A DNA stretch of 64,000 bases from Cytophagales bacterium. GTDB taxonomy: Bacteria; Bacteroidota; Bacteroidia; Cytophagales; Cyclobacteriaceae. Positions 33,800 through 44,800 of the stretch are shown here, piece after piece. The stretch spans positions 1 through 64,000 of the forward strand of contig JANYHI010000015.1 of assembly GCA_025359125.1 (NCBI GenBank). The letters are read 5' to 3'. The position numbers and the translations under genes were made by a program. The stretch's first letter is position 1; every line of letters starts with the position of its first letter. Under the pieces are notes generated by a model. The model was given only the letters and a program-made list of their open reading frames with translations, did not search any database and was not told the origin of the DNA.

Positions 33800-36295
33800 T
33801 TAATTATCCCAATCAAAATATTCATCTTTCTCTAACTCCACTTCTTTCTTTTTCTTTTTTCCTTTTAGTTGAAAAGCTTCTTTCAGTTCTTTCACTTCTT
33901 TTTTAAGATCTGAGATAATCTTCTTTTTTACCGCTTCCTGATCGTAACTGATTTTGTACTGATCGGTGGTGCCAGTAATTTTTAAGAACAGTTGTGTTTT
34001 TCCCTGCGGATTTTCCTCAATGGCTCCGAATGCTTCGTCTGGATCAATTTTTTTCTTGTTTCGTAATGGGGCAACCACTCGATATAAAATATGTTGATCA
34101 AATGTATGCGTGCCGCTTAGCTGAAGTGTGGTTACGTTACTTTTTATTTCCATTTGAGGAATATAAATCGTTTCATTTTCTATGTGGATGTCATTTTTTA
34201 AATCAGCGAAGCGAAGTTTATTCAGCCCCTCATCATCCAAGTATTTATTTAAGCCTTGCAACGGAGCAAAGTTATTAAGTTCTCCTTTTTTGATGATGGC
34301 GCTAATATCTACAGTAAGTGTTTTCGGAATTAGTTTTAAATCTTTTGTTAACGACATGTCCATCGTTACATCTGCCTTGGCCTCACCTTTCAAATGTTTG
34401 TCTTCAATAAAATGCTGTCCAAAATTTTTGAATACATAAAATATGCTGTCAATCTCGATGCCATCTAATTTAAAGCCGCTATTAATTTCAATGGCTTTGG
34501 TATTCTTAGCATCTACAATTCCATTCAGTTGTAATTTGCCACCCATCGTTTTCATGGTAATGTTGCGCGATACCGCCACTTGGTTTTTCACTAACAGATC
34601 TCCTTTTACATGTTGAGGATGAAACCGTTTATAGCTCAAATGCTTTATATCGCAATTAAAGTTTAAGTGCAGCAGCGGAGAGATCCAAAATTTAATTCCG
34701 TTGGATTGACCTTCGCCAAAACCAATATTAAATAGCTGATCGACATCCAGAAAATCCGATTTCAAATCGGCCTCAATACCAATTGGCTGGTCATCGAACA
34801 ATAAAAAAGTAACTACGTTTTTAAAAAATCCATTCAACACAAAATCACTTTTCTCTAGCTGGCCACTAAAATTGCTCATGGCCAAGTCATTGTTGTTGAA
34901 TTGTAGCGATCCGTTCAAATTTTTGAAATGAATGTTGCCGTTTGCCACTTCAAAATCAACATTCGAAAGATTTATTGTTCCGCGCGTTTTAACCTGTTGC
35001 GCAGTAGCTTTCTTCTTCAATAATTCTATTTGGCCAATAACGGCAAAATCTGCCAGCAAGTTGCCTTTGATATTTTTGATAGAGGTAATGGGATAAAAAT
35101 TTTGAATAGAGGTGGCATCCAGTTCTCCTTTGAAATCGAATTTTAAAAATGGCTTTTCCAGATTCTCGAGAGATAAATTACAGTTAAAAGGTTTTTCATT
35201 TAATTCGCCCCGCACTTCCTTTAGTATAAGTGTTGCTTTTGAAAAATCAGATAGAGAGGTGGTGCTGAAAGAGCCGGTTAAATGTGCGCGGGTAATTTTC
35301 GATTTGTAGTCAGGATGAGTGAAGGTTGCATTCATACATCCAAATTCAATTGATACTTTTGGATCTCTATGTTTACCAATCTCTCCATTCAGTGATAGAT
35401 TAAAAAAAATATTTCCACTACTACGGTATTGGCTCAGTTTTTTATTGAAGTCATCGGGTAATAAAGCCAATAAAGTTTGAATAGTGGTTTCTTTGCTTTT
35501 TGCTTTAAGTTGAATTAGATTTTTTTCTTTGAAAGAGTAAGTGCCGGTAATATCAAACACAGATTGGTTTACAGAAAGTGTTGCCGAGTTAATCTTTATA
35601 TATTTTTTTAAATCATCATAGTCAATTTTTGATTGCAGAATAAATTTCTTGCCTCCCAGAAATTTTTTATCTCGGATTTTGATTTGTTCGGTGGTGGCAT
35701 CGCCAGAGGCTAAAATTTTGTACACGTCTCCACGAACGGAAATGGATGATGTTAATTTTTCGCTCGAAAAAATATGATGCTGCTGTGCAGGTTGATCGAG
35801 ATAACTAACACGCGTATCAACTAACTGAACATCTTTTAAATCAAAAGAGATGGTGCTGGCACTATTACTTTTATTTGACTTAATGATGGTAAAGTTATTT
35901 TCTCCTTTCTCGTTAATTTTTAGATTCGTTTCGCTTGTTGCGATTTTCAATCCCGTTACGGCATAATTCCCTTTCCATGCTTCGAGCGCATTCATAGAGA
36001 AAGAAATCTTTTTGGCGGTAAGTAAAGGATATTCATCCAGATGACTGTCCTCCACATACACGTCAGTAAAGAGAATTGATAGGTGGGGGAAATTGCGCCA
36101 CGCTGAAATTTCAATCTTACCGATTTTTACAGGAGTATTGAGGCTTTTGTTAGCTTCGTTTACAAACTCTTGAATAATACGGTCTTTGAAAAGAAAAACG
36201 GAGGAGATACCTCCAATAATCAAAACAAGCAGCGCGATGGCTGTGTAGAGTAATCCTTTCTTTAATTTGTTCAAGCTATAAAAAGTGTAATGCAA
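33800..36295 (-). CDS. AsmA-like inner-membrane-anchored protein
   Basis: 831 residues with one N-terminal membrane helix (GLLYTAIALLVLIIGGISSVFLF) followed by NEANKSLNTPVKIGKIEIS and WRNFPHLSILFTDVYVED, the AsmA-N motif. The long remainder is beta-rich with repeating strands, consistent with the bridge-like lipid-transfer architecture of AsmA/TamB relatives. A short Lys/Glu-rich tail ends it. Proposed role in phospholipid or lipoprotein traffic to the outer membrane comes from the family. Confidence 0.85.
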   Translation of the reverse strand: MHYTFYSLNKLKKGLLYTAIALLVLIIGGISSVFLFKDRIIQEFVNEANKSLNTPVKIGKIEISAWRNFPHLSILFTDVYVEDSHLDEYPLLTAKKISFSMNALEAWKGNYAVTGLKIATSETNLKINEKGENNFTIIKSNKSNSASTISFDLKDVQLVDTRVSYLDQPAQQHHIFSSEKLTSSISVRGDVYKILASGDATTEQIKIRDKKFLGGKKFILQSKIDYDDLKKYIKINSATLSVNQSVFDITGTYSFKEKNLIQLKAKSKETTIQTLLALLPDDFNKKLSQYRSSGNIFFNLSLNGEIGKHRDPKVSIEFGCMNATFTHPDYKSKITRAHLTGSFSTTSLSDFSKATLILKEVRGELNEKPFNCNLSLENLEKPFLKFDFKGELDATSIQNFYPITSIKNIKGNLLADFAVIGQIELLKKKATAQQVKTRGTINLSNVDFEVANGNIHFKNLNGSLQFNNNDLAMSNFSGQLEKSDFVLNGFFKNVVTFLLFDDQPIGIEADLKSDFLDVDQLFNIGFGEGQSNGIKFWISPLLHLNFNCDIKHLSYKRFHPQHVKGDLLVKNQVAVSRNITMKTMGGKLQLNGIVDAKNTKAIEINSGFKLDGIEIDSIFYVFKNFGQHFIEDKHLKGEAKADVTMDMSLTKDLKLIPKTLTVDISAIIKKGELNNFAPLQGLNKYLDDEGLNKLRFADLKNDIHIENETIYIPQMEIKSNVTTLQLSGTHTFDQHILYRVVAPLRNKKKIDPDEAFGAIEENPQGKTQLFLKITGTTDQYKISYDQEAVKKKIISDLKKEVKELKEAFQLKGKKKKKEVELEKDEYFDWDN

Positions 36296-36606
36296 AGGTA
36301 CTAGACAAAAATCAATCCAGCCTTACATTTTAACTCGTATTCGAAAACGATAGAAGCGACTTATGAGTTTCTTTTTCGTATACCTATTTCAAGCGTATCT
36401 GAATGTATTAAATCCTACAAGCCATAAATTTAAACCCGTGATGAGAATCTCCTAACCTTCTTTGTCAAACCTAAAAACTTGCGCTGTCGCTCAGCTGTAC
36501 TGATCATTCAAAACAAAATCATCTTAACTTTTATGATAGCCTCTCTTTATTTTTTGGATATTATTACTGTACTTTTACTAGAGAGTCATTCACCAAAAAT
36601 CTGAGC
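36296..36606. other. 311-bp divergent intergenic region with a promoter for the MASE1 kinase
   Basis: No gene found on either strand. On the plus strand TTTTTTGG (around 36550) and TACTTTTA (36570-36577) resemble -33 and -7 elements of the kinase gene that starts at 36607. The rest has no repeat or structure that I could see. Confidence 0.45.
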
Positions 36607-38247
36607 ATGTCGGTGCCTACCGAAATAAAAAATAATGAATTGCCTTGGTGGACGTGGGTAGCACCATTCTTTATATTTCAGATTGGTAGTTTAATTTCGC
36701 TACAGTTTAGATACGATACTGGAGTCGGGGCCTTTTACCTGCCCACGGCATTTGCTATTATTTTGGTAAATTGGTGGGGCCCTAAACGAGTAATTCCAGC
36801 ACTTTATATTAGTTCAACAATACTTACTCCATTTTGGGGGGTAGAAGTGTGGTGGCAATGGCCTATCTATCCAATTTGCGAAAGTCTCTATGTATGGGCA
36901 TCATGGTTTGTGTTCACACAAGTATTAAAAGGTAAATATTGGTTGCCCAACACAAGTGAATTGGCCAAGTTCATTTTTCTGGGAATATTCATTCCATTAG
37001 TTCTTGAGCTTACTCTTCTACAAGCACTATTAACAATTTTTGGAGAACAGCCAAAGGAATTATTCTTTAGCCACATTGCCAGAAATTGGTTAGGAGAATT
37101 TACTGCAACTTTCGGAATTTCTGTTTTGGTCTTATTTATGATGACCCCTTACATGTCGAATAAAAATTTGTTGAATAAAAAATCTGACCATCCTCCGTCT
37201 ATTAAAAACTTAACAAGGGGAAATCAAAAATTTGAAATTTTAGGTTTGTATGCGCTGATTTTCATTTTGTCAATAGTCATTCCGTTTGATACATACTGGT
37301 ATTTTTATAGTGCAGTTGCTTTATACATCGCCTTGCGATTTGGGTTTAAAGAAGTAATCATTTGCAACTTTCTTATATTTCTTTTCACTTATATTTTACC
37401 TAACTATTATTCTAAACTAGACCCACTTGGATTCTACCATGTTGATATTTTATTGAATGTGTTTTTGGGAAATATTACCTTATATGTTTTTGCCACTTTT
37501 ACTGGGCGAGTGGTTTCAGATTTAAATGAGGCAGAAGAAAAAATAAATCGACAGCTAACAGAATTAGAACAAACCAATAAAGAGCTAGATCGATTTGTGT
37601 ACAGCGTTTCTCACGATTTAAGCGCCCCACTTAAGTCCATTCAGGGCTTAGTAAATATTAGTCAACTGGATCATTCAGACGAATTTAAATCGGAGTATTT
37701 AAAAAAAATAGGACAGAGTGTTTCAAAACTTGATTTATTCATCAAAGAAATTTTGGATTATTCTAGAAACAAAAGGTTAACAGTAGAAAAAGAATCCATT
37801 CTGTTAAAGGAAATGTGCGAAGAGATTATTGAAAATCTTAAATACATTGAAAATTACCCCTCTGTTAAATTTGATTTATCGGCTACCGAGAAAAAGATTA
37901 TTCGCACCGATAAGTTGAGACTAAAAATAATTTTGACAAATCTTTTCTCAAATGCTATTAAATTTCAGAAGCAAAAACCAATGGAGTTGGCGAGGGTAGA
38001 CGTTAGGTTTACCCAAAACTCTATTCACCAATTAATCATCGTAAATGATAACGGGGAAGGGATAAAATCAGAATATGCAGAAAAAATATTCAATATGTTT
38101 TTCCGGGCACATCAGGGCTCAAGCGGTTCGGGGCTTGGATTGTACATAGCAAAAGAGGCAGCGGAAAAACTGGGTGGCACACTTATGGTTGCTTCTGAAT
38201 ATGGAAAAGGATCTACCTTTACCCTTCAACTTCCATTAAATGATTAG
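36607..38247 (+). CDS. MASE1-type sensor histidine kinase
   Basis: 546 residues. The first 310 are a MASE1-like membrane sensor with about eight helices (GVGAFYLPTAFAIILVNWWGP is typical). A short coiled coil leads to HisKA with His336 in VSHDLSAPLKSIQG and an HATPase domain: NLFSNAIKFQ, VNDNGEGIKSEYAEKIFNMFFR, GSGLGLYIAKEAAEKLGG. Orphan kinase with no adjacent regulator. Its stop overlaps the next gene by 8 bases. Confidence 0.92.
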   Translation: MSVPTEIKNNELPWWTWVAPFFIFQIGSLISLQFRYDTGVGAFYLPTAFAIILVNWWGPKRVIPALYISSTILTPFWGVEVWWQWPIYPICESLYVWASWFVFTQVLKGKYWLPNTSELAKFIFLGIFIPLVLELTLLQALLTIFGEQPKELFFSHIARNWLGEFTATFGISVLVLFMMTPYMSNKNLLNKKSDHPPSIKNLTRGNQKFEILGLYALIFILSIVIPFDTYWYFYSAVALYIALRFGFKEVIICNFLIFLFTYILPNYYSKLDPLGFYHVDILLNVFLGNITLYVFATFTGRVVSDLNEAEEKINRQLTELEQTNKELDRFVYSVSHDLSAPLKSIQGLVNISQLDHSDEFKSEYLKKIGQSVSKLDLFIKEILDYSRNKRLTVEKESILLKEMCEEIIENLKYIENYPSVKFDLSATEKKIIRTDKLRLKIILTNLFSNAIKFQKQKPMELARVDVRFTQNSIHQLIIVNDNGEGIKSEYAEKIFNMFFRAHQGSSGSGLGLYIAKEAAEKLGGTLMVASEYGKGSTFTLQLPLND

Positions 38248-38686
38248 ATTTTTTTTGATTGTCATTATTTTGTTGCCTTCTTTTTGTTGCGCTCAAAAAA
38301 GTATTTACAAAGGATTGCCTTCTTTAGTCTGGCCAAAGCTTTATCAAATTGAATTTCAAAAAGAAAAAGATTTTGATAAACCTCTTTTTACTAAAGAAAC
38401 GAAAGCTTTAGCGAATAAAATTATTTCGTTACCGGGCTACATGGTTCCTTTTGAAAACGGAATGAAAGGAAGTCATTTTATGTTAACCTCATTGCCTCTC
38501 AATGCTTGCTTTTTTTGTGGCGTGGGTGGCCCCGAAACAATTGTAGAAGTATTCTTACTCAAACCAATCACCTACACAGATAAGCCTGTTGAAATAAAGG
38601 GAAAATTAATTCTCAACAATACCAATCCTGATAAAATGATTTACATTTTAGAAGCTGCTGAGTTTTTAGGAGCGGTTGAATTCTAA
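38240..38686 (+). CDS. Secreted DUF3299-like protein
   Basis: 148 residues with a signal peptide (FFLIVIILLPSFCCAQ). The body contains ISLPGYMVPFENG, then HFMLTSLPLNACFFCGVGGPETIVEV, which resembles the DUF3299 core with its conserved Cys pair, and an OB-like ending KPVEIKGKLILN. Overlap with the kinase gene suggests coupled translation. No function known for the family. Confidence 0.65.
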   Translation: MIRFFLIVIILLPSFCCAQKSIYKGLPSLVWPKLYQIEFQKEKDFDKPLFTKETKALANKIISLPGYMVPFENGMKGSHFMLTSLPLNACFFCGVGGPETIVEVFLLKPITYTDKPVEIKGKLILNNTNPDKMIYILEAAEFLGAVEF

Positions 38687-40063
38687 CTATTTGAATCCGT
38701 ATTTATCTATCAAATAAACCAAAGCAGCCATAGATGCTGAACCCAATTCAAGTTCTCGCTTATCAACTTTATCAATGGTATCTTCTGAAGTGTGGTGAAC
38801 TGAAAAGTACCGTTGTGAATCAGGCAGATATCCAATCAATGCTACGCCTTGAGTAGTCAGCGGGCCAATATCAGCACCTCCACCTTCCTGATTAAAATCC
38901 CAAAGATCATAAGGCTCCAGCAATGGCTTCCAGCTTCTGATGATTGATTTTATTTTGTCGGATGCTGACATTGTAAAACCTCTCGGTGCAAAACCTCCGC
39001 GATCTGATTCAATTGCTGCTAAATGTTTTTCTTTATTTTGTTTTGCTAGCTCTGCATATTTTGTTCCTCCACGTAAACCATTTTCTTCATTCATAAACAT
39101 CACTGCACGAATGGTTCTTTTGGGTTTATAGCCTATTGATTTAAATAATCGCAATACTTCAATAGACTGAATACAACCAGCGCCATCATCATGCGCGCCT
39201 TGTGCTAAATCCCAAGAATCTAAGTGACCACCTACAACAATAATTTCATCTTTGTATTCTCCGCCTCTTATTTCTCCCACTACATTAAATGAAGGTGCGT
39301 CTTCCAATATTTGGCAATGTGTCTCTAAATAAAACTGTAACTCTTTTTCTTCTTTTAAAAGTTTACTCAACAGTTCTGCATGTTGTGTGCTAATGGCAAC
39401 ACCTGGAATAAGTTTTATATTAGTTGCATAGCGCATTCCCCCAGTGTGAGGATACTCTTCAAGCCCCGAACCCATGGAGCGAACAATTACCGCAACGGCA
39501 CCTAACTTCGCTGCTTCAATAGCACCATTGCCGCGTTGTTCAACAGCACCACTGTAAGCAGCAAACGTATTTATTTTAGCGGGATCCATCGGGCGATTAA
39601 AAAAAACAATTTTACCTTGTATTGCTTTTGTTCCCAGTGCTTTCAGCTCATCAAAACTTTTAACTTCAACAATACCAGCGGCAATACCTTCGGCTCCTGT
39701 TCCGATCGATCCACCCAGCGATGTAATTGCCATATCTTTGGTTCCAATTTTTTTGGAATTGAGTATGCGCCCAATTTCTTGCTCACCGCGAACCCAATGC
39801 GGAACCATCACAGGTTGCAACCACACCGAATCAAAACCTAGATCTTCCATCTTATGCCTGCTCCATTCTACCGCAGCGGCAGCTCCTGGCGAACCAGACA
39901 ATCGCGGCCCGATATTCACACACAAATCGTGAAGCATCTCGTATGATTTACCTTTGGATAAAGCTTGATCAAAAATAGATTTGATTGTGCCCTCATCAGT
40001 TTGTTGTGCATATGTGTTGACTCCAGAAAGAAGTAATACAACAGATAGTAATTTTTTTCTCAT
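38687..40063 (-). CDS. Secreted M28-family zinc peptidase
   Basis: 458 residues with a signal peptide (KLLSVVLLLSGVNTYAQQ). A PA insert (about 110-230) interrupts the fold. Zinc ligands: His and Asp in VVGGHLDSWDLAQGAHDDGAG, Glu in MNEENGLRGG, Asp in AIESDRGG and His near the C-terminus in YFSVHHTSEDTIDKVDK. An exo-aminopeptidase or carboxypeptidase acting in the periplasm or outside. Convergent with the DUF3299-like gene with no gap. Confidence 0.92.
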   Translation of the reverse strand: MRKKLLSVVLLLSGVNTYAQQTDEGTIKSIFDQALSKGKSYEMLHDLCVNIGPRLSGSPGAAAAVEWSRHKMEDLGFDSVWLQPVMVPHWVRGEQEIGRILNSKKIGTKDMAITSLGGSIGTGAEGIAAGIVEVKSFDELKALGTKAIQGKIVFFNRPMDPAKINTFAAYSGAVEQRGNGAIEAAKLGAVAVIVRSMGSGLEEYPHTGGMRYATNIKLIPGVAISTQHAELLSKLLKEEKELQFYLETHCQILEDAPSFNVVGEIRGGEYKDEIIVVGGHLDSWDLAQGAHDDGAGCIQSIEVLRLFKSIGYKPKRTIRAVMFMNEENGLRGGTKYAELAKQNKEKHLAAIESDRGGFAPRGFTMSASDKIKSIIRSWKPLLEPYDLWDFNQEGGGADIGPLTTQGVALIGYLPDSQRYFSVHHTSEDTIDKVDKRELELGSASMAALVYLIDKYGFK

Positions 40064-40401
40064 TGAATTAAGTTAGAAACTAAAAGTACTAGGTTTGCTC
40101 CCAAACTCAAAATTCGTTATCGATGCTTTAGGTTTATGTGTATCTTTACATGATATGATTCATTCCTCGTTTCAGCGAAAAATGCCTGAGGTAATCAATC
40201 TTCTGCGTAAGCATCAGATTAAAAAATGCAATAGAAAGAAACCTGATTACGATTGGCGAACTTTTAATAATGGCTCCTGATGTTCCTAGAATAAACGTAC
40301 TCATAGATATGACGAAATTGAGAGTGTACAAATCTGGAGTATCCTTATCATTTTAAAAAGGCAAGTGAATCAACTTCTCTCTGGCACCTAAATAAAATCC
40401 T
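40064..40401. other. 338-bp intergenic region with a possible decayed reading frame
   Basis: A plus-strand open stretch from 40146 reads MPEVINLLRKHQIKKC after a few residues, which resembles the opening of small MNT-type nucleotidyltransferases, but the expected GSxxxD motif does not follow and the frame ends at 40280. A second frame continues briefly to a stop near 40355. I would not call a gene here; at most a remnant. Confidence 0.2.
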
Positions 40402-41301
40402 ATGGCATTTCTATTTGATTCTTTTGAAGGTTGGAGGAAGCATTCGGGTAGCGACACCGCATCCCTGGTGCAAGCAGTTTTAGATTACGAGCTCGATCAA
40501 AAAGGAAGAAGCGAATCGCAAATTTGGGACGGCTTGAATACTGCCTGGCAGGTAATGAAGGATGCCGTAAAAACCGGATTAGAAGAGGATATGACCTCGC
40601 GATCGGGCATGATCAATAACGGAGCGAAAAAAGTTTATAACTACCCTAAGCCAGTTCTTTCCAAAGAATTTCAAAACCTCATTTCGCGTGCATTGGCTGC
40701 AAAAGAAGTTAATTCATGCATGGGTAGAATTGTAGCAGCGCCCACCGCTGGGGCTTCCGGAATTATGCCTGGAGTTTTATTTACGCTTCAAGAAATCCAT
40801 CAAATAGAAGACAAAAAAATTCTAGAAGCGATGTTGCTAGCGGCTGGCATTGCATTGATAATGGAGCAAAAGGCATCTATTGCTGGTGCTGTTGGCGGAT
40901 GTCAGGCCGAAACCGGAACAGCGGCAGCGATGGGAGCGGGGGCTATTGTTTATTGTTTAGGAGGAACTACAGATCAGATTTTTAATGCAGTAGCTATAAC
41001 TGTTCAGTGTATGCTAGGATTAGTTTGCGACCCCGTGGCGGGATTAGTAGAAGTGCCTTGCGTAGTGCGAAATGCAAGTGCTGCTGCTATCGCAAACAGC
41101 TCTGCTCAAATAGGATTAGCAAATGTAAGTAGTGTGATCCCAGTAGATGAAGTGATTGAAGCGATGGGCGAAATTGGTGCGAGCATGGAAACACGTTATA
41201 AAGAAACTGCCTTAGGAGGATTAGCGGCAACTAAAACCGGTAGGGCAATTTCTAAAAAAGTGTTGATCAGAGATATTGAGATGTTGCCTGATGAACAATA
41301 A
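40402..41301 (+). CDS. sdaAA: L-serine ammonia-lyase alpha chain (iron-sulfur dependent)
   Basis: 299 residues covering the catalytic domain only. Motifs: MTSRSGMINNGAKKVYNY, ACMGR-like NSCMGRIVAAPTAGASGIMPG, then the cluster-ligand cysteines in GGCQAETGTAAAMG, CDPVAGLVEVPCVVRNA. It deaminates L-serine to pyruvate using a [4Fe-4S] cluster. No beta chain gene lies beside it in this window, whereas many relatives carry one in the same operon or fused. Confidence 0.9.
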   Translation: MAFLFDSFEGWRKHSGSDTASLVQAVLDYELDQKGRSESQIWDGLNTAWQVMKDAVKTGLEEDMTSRSGMINNGAKKVYNYPKPVLSKEFQNLISRALAAKEVNSCMGRIVAAPTAGASGIMPGVLFTLQEIHQIEDKKILEAMLLAAGIALIMEQKASIAGAVGGCQAETGTAAAMGAGAIVYCLGGTTDQIFNAVAITVQCMLGLVCDPVAGLVEVPCVVRNASAAAIANSSAQIGLANVSSVIPVDEVIEAMGEIGASMETRYKETALGGLAATKTGRAISKKVLIRDIEMLPDEQ

Positions 41302-41410
41302 AACCTTCAATAAAAAATGAGACCTGCCATAAGTAAGTCTTCTGTTTAATTAAATAATTGATCTTCTACGTTGCCTACAAATTTCAATAACTTGCAGTAA
41401 AATAAATTCT

Positions 41411-41881
41411 ATGCAAAAAAGTATCGTTTTTCTAGCTTGCATTCTCTCTATACTATCGTCAAATGCTCAAACTAAAAAACTATCTATCTACAAAACTTTT
41501 GGTGGAGTTGTATATGAAATGGATACTCTTACAGTTAGCTCCAAACAAGTTTCAATGATCCTTCAGCAAAACCCAACTGCTTACAAAGAATTTAAATTAG
41601 CTAAAATAAACTCTTCGATTAGTAGTGTACTTGGTTTCTCTGGTGGAGTGCTAGCAGCTATTCCGCTGGCTACAGCAGTAGCTGGCGGGCAACCCGAATG
41701 GATTTATGCAGGAGGAGGTGCAATTCTTATATTAGGATCTATTCCGTTTCATTCCTTTTTTAAAAACAGAGCAGCAAATGCTATCGACATCTATAATAGT
41801 GGGTTACCCACCTCTCGCTTCAAAATAAAACCCTCGCTCCAATTTTCAGGAACAAGGGCTTCTCTTATTTTAAGATTTTAG
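41411..41881 (+). CDS. Secreted protein of unknown function
   Basis: 156 residues with a signal peptide (SIVFLACILSILSSNAQ). The middle has two hydrophobic Gly/Ala-rich segments (SVLGFSGGVLAAIPLATAVAGG and WIYAGGGAILILGSIPFHSFF), so it may sit in the membrane. I recognise no domain. Its stop is 8 bases from the convergent caspase gene. Confidence 0.6.
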   Translation: MQKSIVFLACILSILSSNAQTKKLSIYKTFGGVVYEMDTLTVSSKQVSMILQQNPTAYKEFKLAKINSSISSVLGFSGGVLAAIPLATAVAGGQPEWIYAGGGAILILGSIPFHSFFKNRAANAIDIYNSGLPTSRFKIKPSLQFSGTRASLILRF

Positions 41882-41888
41882 AATTTTA

Positions 41889-44800
41889 TTAATTACCTCC
41901 TTCTTTGTTGGTAACAGAAATAGGGAAATCATTTCCGCGCATAAAACCTGTTGGGTATTGCGCTTCGCCACCATATTGCTTGGTCAACTCAGGCACACGT
42001 TCTTCCATATAAAACTTCAATTCATTAACGGTAATTTTATTATCGCCATTGTCACCTTTACCATCCAGCGCCTCTAGCAACGCATAGGTAAATACGCCAT
42101 GCTTTAAAATATCAAATTCAGTAGCAAATTGTTTAGAACCCGAAGAGGCAATCATTACTACTCCGGAACTTCTTGCTAATTGAACCATTGCCTTCTCATC
42201 TCCCGCTACGGCACGTGTTTTCATGCTTTTTAATGCAGCTCCAGAATGACAGGCATCCATTAAAACTATTTGCTTGGTGGATCTGATCTTTGTTAAATAA
42301 CCTTTTAGCTCATCATCAGAAATTCCTTTTGCTATTAACTGCTGTGGGTCTCCGTAAATTTTAGTTACATCAGTTGGCACAAAGTAAAAGGGACTCTCTC
42401 CGTCTTTATCTTTATTCTCCTCATCCAAACTTCCATGGCCGGCATAGAAGAAAATAAACACATCCTGCGGTTGTGCTTTGGCCGCAATAGATTTAAAGCT
42501 CTCCACAATCTTAGCTTTGGTGGCATTCTCATTATATAATTCAATTTTATTTACGGATTTGTAAATTCGTTTGCTCTGCGAAATCAATTTTTCTGTAAAT
42601 GATTTAGCATCAGGCTCTGCATAATTTAAATTGTAAGATGAATTTTGATATTTATTAATTCCAATCACTAACATGTGAAGAGAAGAAGTAGCAATCACCT
42701 GCCCAACATATTCAATTTTTAATATCTCTGGGCGTGATTCAATTTTCTGGTAGTTAACCACTACTATTTTAAATTCATTGGTTTCATTTAACAAATCAAT
42801 ATTGTAGGTCTTAATCACTTTATCATTTTCGCCTTTGGTTTTTACTTCCGTATCGTTGAGGATAAGTTTATCATTTTGATAAATGTTAACTTCCTTCACG
42901 CCACTTCCTCCATCAAAAATTTCAACTTCCAGTGGCAACGATTTTTGGGTAGTCACTAACTTTCCGTTTTGATAGTCGACCAAACCCTTGTCGTGCAATG
43001 TCTCGGAAGTGAAGAAGCCCGCAGAAGGTCGGTGAAGTTTTGAAAGATCAAAAATTCGTTCACCTTCTTCGCGCAAGATGTCTTCCACTCTTTTCCCTTG
43101 CGAAATGCTTTTCTCCATTTGCTTTGGGCGATATAGTATTTCAAAATATTGCTCGGCAGTATAAAAATCTGCTAGCTTATCTATGCCTCTGTTAATATGC
43201 CATCCAAAATATTGACTACCCGAAGAAGTACAAGCGAAATAACCTTTGTGTGCCCAGCACACCCATTCATTATCTTCTGTTAAAAATAGGGTGGCAAAAG
43301 GCAAAACGGATTCACCCAGATTTTTATAAACTTCCTCAATCCCCTTGTATGTTTTATCACCATTGTTTTTTAGGTAGTCGATTACTTGCTTCCAAGCTTG
43401 CTTAGAGGGTTCTTTTGTTAATGAGTCTACAGGCAATGACGAAAAGAAATTTGCCCAATCGGCATCTGGAAAAGCCTGCCGTAAAGACGGAGCCGCTCCT
43501 GATTCTGACAACTTCCACAGAATAATTGTTTGATCTTCTCCACCCGAAGCAAGATACCTGCCATCAGCACTAACAGTTACGGCTCTCACTCCACCAACGT
43601 GCCCTACAAATTCTTTTTGAAAAAACCCATTCTTGTCATAGAGTTTTAAAGAAAAATCACTGGCCACTGCTATGTTGCCATCTATCGTAGCTTGGAAATC
43701 TAAAATCCTACCGTCTTCATCTGGTGCATTTTCTATTTTCTTTCCCTTCGGTAGGCTCAAAGTTGTTTCAGAACTTTGAGAAATTCCTTTGTTTAAATCC
43801 TGAACAGGAGAAGAATATTTAGAAGCAGTGGCATTTAACTTCATCAGATTGAAGTCAAAACTTCTTTTATATTCGTTGGCTTTGGCATTTACATCTTGTG
43901 ATACAAATAGTTCAAGCCCAGAACCAAAAGCCAAATCGTGAATGGCACTACCTTTGCCTCTTACCTTACGAATGGTTTTTCCATTGATCGGATTCCAAAG
44001 ATAGATTTCATTATTTGTTCCTCCTGCCGATGCCACTACATAGCTTCCATCATCTAACGGAGAAAAGGCCGCTGCAAGCACTGCATTATCGTGGCCATTA
44101 AAATCGGTAAATTTGTTTCCGCCTGGTACCCCGTAACTTACCCCATGACCGCGAGCATCTAAGCCGACTAATATTTTTGAGTCATGCGAAAATGCCATTG
44201 CATTAATAGGAGCCTCGCTCGACCACTCTTTAACAATTGATCCATCTGTGCGCCAAAGTTTAAATTCATTTGTTTGACTACTAGATGCCAAAAACATTCC
44301 ATCGGCAGAGTACGCTAACTTATTTATTTCGCCTCTATGCTTATTCCATAAGCGAGGATTAAATTTTATACCTCCTTTATCTAAAGTAGCTAAGCTATAA
44401 ACCAGAATTTCCGTTTTTCCTTCTACGGCAATGGCTGCATCCATTGTTATAGGATTCATTGCTAAAAATTTAACTGGACCTCCTGCCGGAATTGACAGTG
44501 CAACTTTATAGTTTGGAGAAGTTGTATCTACTCCCCACACTTTCATGGTGCCATCATCACTTACGCTTATAAGGTATTTTCCATTACCAGCGAAGGCGAG
44601 GCTATTTATTACATTTGAGTGGCCTAATGCAGTGGCAACCTGAACACCTTTATTAAGGTCAATTATTGCAATGTAAACCTGATTGTCTTTGGTGATAGTA
44701 TATCCGGCAACAGCCAGGAGGTTGCCATCGGGCGATAGGGCAGAGGCATATAACATTCCGTTTGAACCATCTCCAATTTCGGATTCAAACTTTTTTAACA

